Shown here: positions 5,781 to 6,906 of the stretch, one piece after another
How positions within the stretch are numbered: position 1 is the first letter of the stretch
Layout of the letters: each line of letters opens with the position of its first letter
Origin: Anaerolineales bacterium
Lineage (GTDB): Bacteria > Chloroflexota > Anaerolineae > Anaerolineales > Villigracilaceae
Assembly (NCBI GenBank): GCA_028689195.1
Contig: JAQTWR010000146.1
Coordinates: forward strand, 1 to 6,906
Direction of reading: 5' to 3'
Length of the DNA: 6,906 nt
Translations under genes and position numbers: made by a program
Notes under the pieces: model-generated
The model's database searches: none
What the model was told of the DNA's origin: nothing
The model's input: the letters and a program-made list of their open reading frames with translations, nothing else

Positions 5781-5858
5781 CGTCATTGCGAGCGTAGCGA
5801 AGCGATCGTTCATTCATAAAATGGGGAGCGCTTCATCGCTCCTCTCCTCGCAATGACG
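5781..5858. repeat. MITE-like palindromic repeat (GTCATTGCGAG type)
   Basis: The 78-base element has perfect 12-base terminal inverted repeats, CGTCATTGCGAG (5781-5792) and CTCGCAATGACG (5847-5858). Internal parts are also self-complementary: GGAGCG (5825-5830) with CGCTCC (5837-5842), and AGCGAT (5801-5806) with ATCGCT (5835-5840). It carries no coding capacity. From general knowledge, GTCATTGCGAG...AGCGAAGC palindromes occur in many copies in diverse bacterial genomes and behave like non-autonomous mobile or extragenic palindromic elements. Copy number here cannot be seen from one window. Confidence 0.75.
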
Positions 5859-5866
5859 GAAGTTAA

Positions 5867-6031
5867 TAATTTAACGTGAATAATAGATAAGCCAAAAACA
5901 TCAGCATGTCACCCTGAGGGAGCGTTTTTCAGTGACCGAAGGGTCTCAAATGAGCCGTTCCGAGATGCTTCGGGGCAAAAAACGCCCCTCAGCATGACAT
6001 AATCCCGTTATCCATTATTGACGTTAATTTA
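5867..6031. repeat. nested inverted-repeat element (TGTCACCCTGAG type) with outer arms
   Basis: The inner element, 5906-6000, has 15-base ends ATGTCACCCTGAGGG (5906-5920) and CCCTCAGCATGACAT (5986-6000) that pair except at two positions, and further pairing between GCGTTTTT and AAAAAACGC. Its core holds CCGAAGGGTCTC (5936-5947) against GAGATGCTTCGG (5962-5973), 10 of 12 pairing. Outside this, 5867-5890 and 6008-6031 form a second pair of arms, 21 of 24 positions complementary. The whole is thus about 165 bases of nested dyad symmetry without coding capacity. The inner part is of the widespread TGTCA...CTGAG palindrome type; the outer arms may belong to an earlier element or to the insertion site. 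Confidence 0.7.
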
Positions 6032-6079
6032 CAACCCCTTAGCGACAGATTGTCGAAATCGAGGAATTTTGCTTGCAGG

Positions 6080-6085
6080 TATAAT
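6080..6085 (+). promoter_or_regulatory. candidate distal -10 hexamer upstream of rseP
   Basis: This is a perfect TATAAT preceded by AGG, like the GGTATAAT of the rpmH promoter. No good -35 lies 16-18 bases before it; TTGTCG at 6050-6055 is 24 bases away. A transcript from here would have a leader of about 95 bases that contains the TTGACGTTAAT dyad. It is weakly supported. Confidence 0.35.
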
Positions 6086-6143
6086 CGCTTCATTCATAGT
6101 TGACGTTAATGAATCTATAACTCGCGCCAGCCTCATTTACAGA

Positions 6144-6149
6144 TATAAT
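6144..6149 (+). promoter_or_regulatory. candidate proximal -10 hexamer of rseP
   Basis: A perfect TATAAT sits 35 bases before the rseP ATG, a normal position for a promoter with a leader of about 30 bases. No clear -35 hexamer is present at the usual distance (6121-6126 reads CTCGCG), so it may need an activator or an alternative sigma factor, or may be chance in AT-rich sequence. Confidence 0.4.
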
Positions 6150-6184
6150 CCGCAAGTCGTTTTAATTTAACAGCAAGGAAAAAA

Positions 6185-6906
6185 ATGGTACCTCTTTTTA
6201 TAAAACTCATTATATTTTTACTCGCGTTAAGCGGGATGATTATTGTCCACGAACTCGGTCATTTTATCGCGGCGCGCTGGGCAAAAGTCGAAGTGGAAGA
6301 ATTCGGTTTGGGCTTGCCTTCTTACAAACTAGCGACCCTCTTCAAGTGGCAGGGAACAGAATTCACCATCCACGCGCTGCCGCTCGGCGGATTTATTCGC
6401 CCGAAAGGCGAAAACGATCCCAGCGTCGCAGGCGGACTTGCCGCCGCGAATCCGTGGAAACGTCTTGTTGTGTTAGCCGCCGGACCGCTGATGAATCTAA
6501 TAACCGCAGTCGTCATCTTCTCCGTTTTGATTGCGCTGGAAGGAATTCCCATTCTCGGCTCCGTAAAAATAGATTCGGTGGTTGAAAATTCTCCCGCGCA
6601 ACAAGCGGATATTCGGGCGGGCGACATCCTGCTTACGATCAATGGCGAAAACGTAACCGATATTCAACCCGCGATCACGCTCATCAAATCGAATTTGGAC
6701 AAGCCTATCGAATTATTGTTCGACCGCAACGGCGAAAAAATTACGATCACCGCCACGCCCTTATCGAGCCGGACAGACGGCGCGCTTGGCGTCAAATTAA
6801 CCTACCCAACCCGCCCGGCGACCCTTACCGAAATCGCAACGGGCGGCGCGGTCGTTACCGCCGCGCAAGCCGCCACCATCCTCTATATTCCCGTCGCTAT
6901 CATTCA
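6185..6906 (+). CDS. rseP: RseP-family site-2 zinc metalloprotease, 3' end cut by window
   Basis: The first 240 codons of an intramembrane protease of the RseP/RasP/M50 family are present; complete members have about 350-450 residues, so the C-terminal part lies outside. The first membrane helix (4-21) leads into the zinc-binding motif H22-E23-L24-G25-H26. Then come the membrane-reentrant region with FGLGLPSYKL (40-49), the LPLGGFIRPKGE stretch (65-76) and a second helix containing A-A-G-P101-L-M-N104. A PDZ domain spans about 124-195 (SPAQQADIRAGDILLTINGE), and the last residues enter the region before the next helix. Such proteases cut membrane-bound anti-sigma factors or remnant signal peptides. 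The start is the ATG at 6185 with AAGGA at 6175-6179. In many bacteria rseP lies by dxr and uppS; here it stands after a terminator and repeats. Confidence 0.95.
   Translation, partial: MVPLFIKLIIFLLALSGMIIVHELGHFIAARWAKVEVEEFGLGLPSYKLATLFKWQGTEFTIHALPLGGFIRPKGENDPSVAGGLAAANPWKRLVVLAAGPLMNLITAVVIFSVLIALEGIPILGSVKIDSVVENSPAQQADIRAGDILLTINGENVTDIQPAITLIKSNLDKPIELLFDRNGEKITITATPLSSRTDGALGVKLTYPTRPATLTEIATGGAVVTAAQAATILYIPVAII

Larger units (their letters stand above)
5747..6184. other. non-coding stretch between jag and rseP
   Basis: These 438 bases hold no credible gene. Composition falls to AT-rich outside the repeats. Two separate palindromic repeat elements occupy 5781-5858 and 5867-6031, and candidate promoter elements for rseP lie in 6080-6150. 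A further short dyad, CGACA-GAT-TGTCG, sits at 6043-6055. ATCG(C)TTCATTCATA occurs twice (5805-5818 and 6084-6098), and a TTGACGTTAAT motif occurs at 6018-6028 and 6100-6110 with a diverged inverted copy near 5869-5881. No tRNA-like or riboswitch-like fold was recognised. Confidence 0.75.

Noticed and set aside
5781..6031. CRISPR array or tandem repeat
   Set aside because: The repeats are two dissimilar palindromes, not regularly spaced identical direct repeats with spacers.
6177..6199. Start-codon hairpin for rseP around GGTACC
   Set aside because: Only the central GGTACC and A-T pairs with two mismatches would form it; too weak, and the ribosome site stays free.
6322..6642. 106-codon - strand frame opposite rseP
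   Set aside because: The + strand frame codes for an unmistakable HELGH protease with PDZ domain, so the opposite frame is a shadow.

Overview
The window reads as a chromosomal stretch of a monoderm-type bacterium. I infer a member of the Chloroflexota, most likely class Anaerolineae. The grounds are the style of the housekeeping proteins, moderate GC with many GCG/CGC codons, a GGTATAAT-type promoter, a beta-propeller lipoprotein inside the yidD-yidC interval, and MITE-like GTCATTGCGAG / TGTCACCCTGAG palindromes of a kind common in environmental Chloroflexota assemblies. The phylum call is inference from pattern, not a search result. Every gene I accept is on the + strand.

Layout. (a) 1-1359: the 3' part of an FHA-domain protein, then a small acidic 80-residue protein of unknown function that may have an LSm/SH3-like fold, then a complete OmpR/PhoB-type response regulator with no adjacent histidine kinase. 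Spacing is tight (17 nt, then 1 nt), so the three look co-transcribed. (b) 1360-1961: an AT-rich leader with a large dyad, an Hsp20 small heat-shock protein whose Shine-Dalgarno and start codon lie in a short self-complementary segment, and a perfect 34-base palindromic terminator. (c) 1999-5746: a strong TTGACC-18-TATAAT promoter drives rpmH, rnpA, yidD, a lipoprotein PQQ-like beta-propeller gene, yidC and jag (khpB), closed by a strong hairpin terminator. (d) 5747-6184: a 438-base non-coding stretch carrying two different palindromic repeats, the second nested inside another pair of inverted arms, plus candidate promoter hexamers. (e) 6185 to the window end: the 5' two-thirds or so of rseP, a site-2 protease.

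How the genes fit together. Block (c) is the classical ribosomal protein L34 / RNase P protein / YidD / YidC / Jag cluster, which links RNA processing and translation with insertion of proteins into the cytoplasmic membrane. The extra gene encodes an extracytoplasmic lipoprotein resembling BamB in architecture; in a cell without an outer membrane it cannot act in a classical BAM complex, so it is the most interesting member of the operon. The Hsp20 gene upstream and the intramembrane protease downstream add a protein quality-control and stress theme, although they are separate transcription units. No dnaA gene or DnaA-box cluster is visible, so this copy of the rpmH cluster does not show an origin within the window. 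I see no tRNA, rRNA, CRISPR array or insertion sequence with a transposase. I found no convincing unknown multi-gene system; the better leads are the small LSm-like protein with its FHA and regulator neighbours, the operon-embedded lipoprotein, the nested inverted repeat before rseP and the possible RNA thermometer of hsp20.
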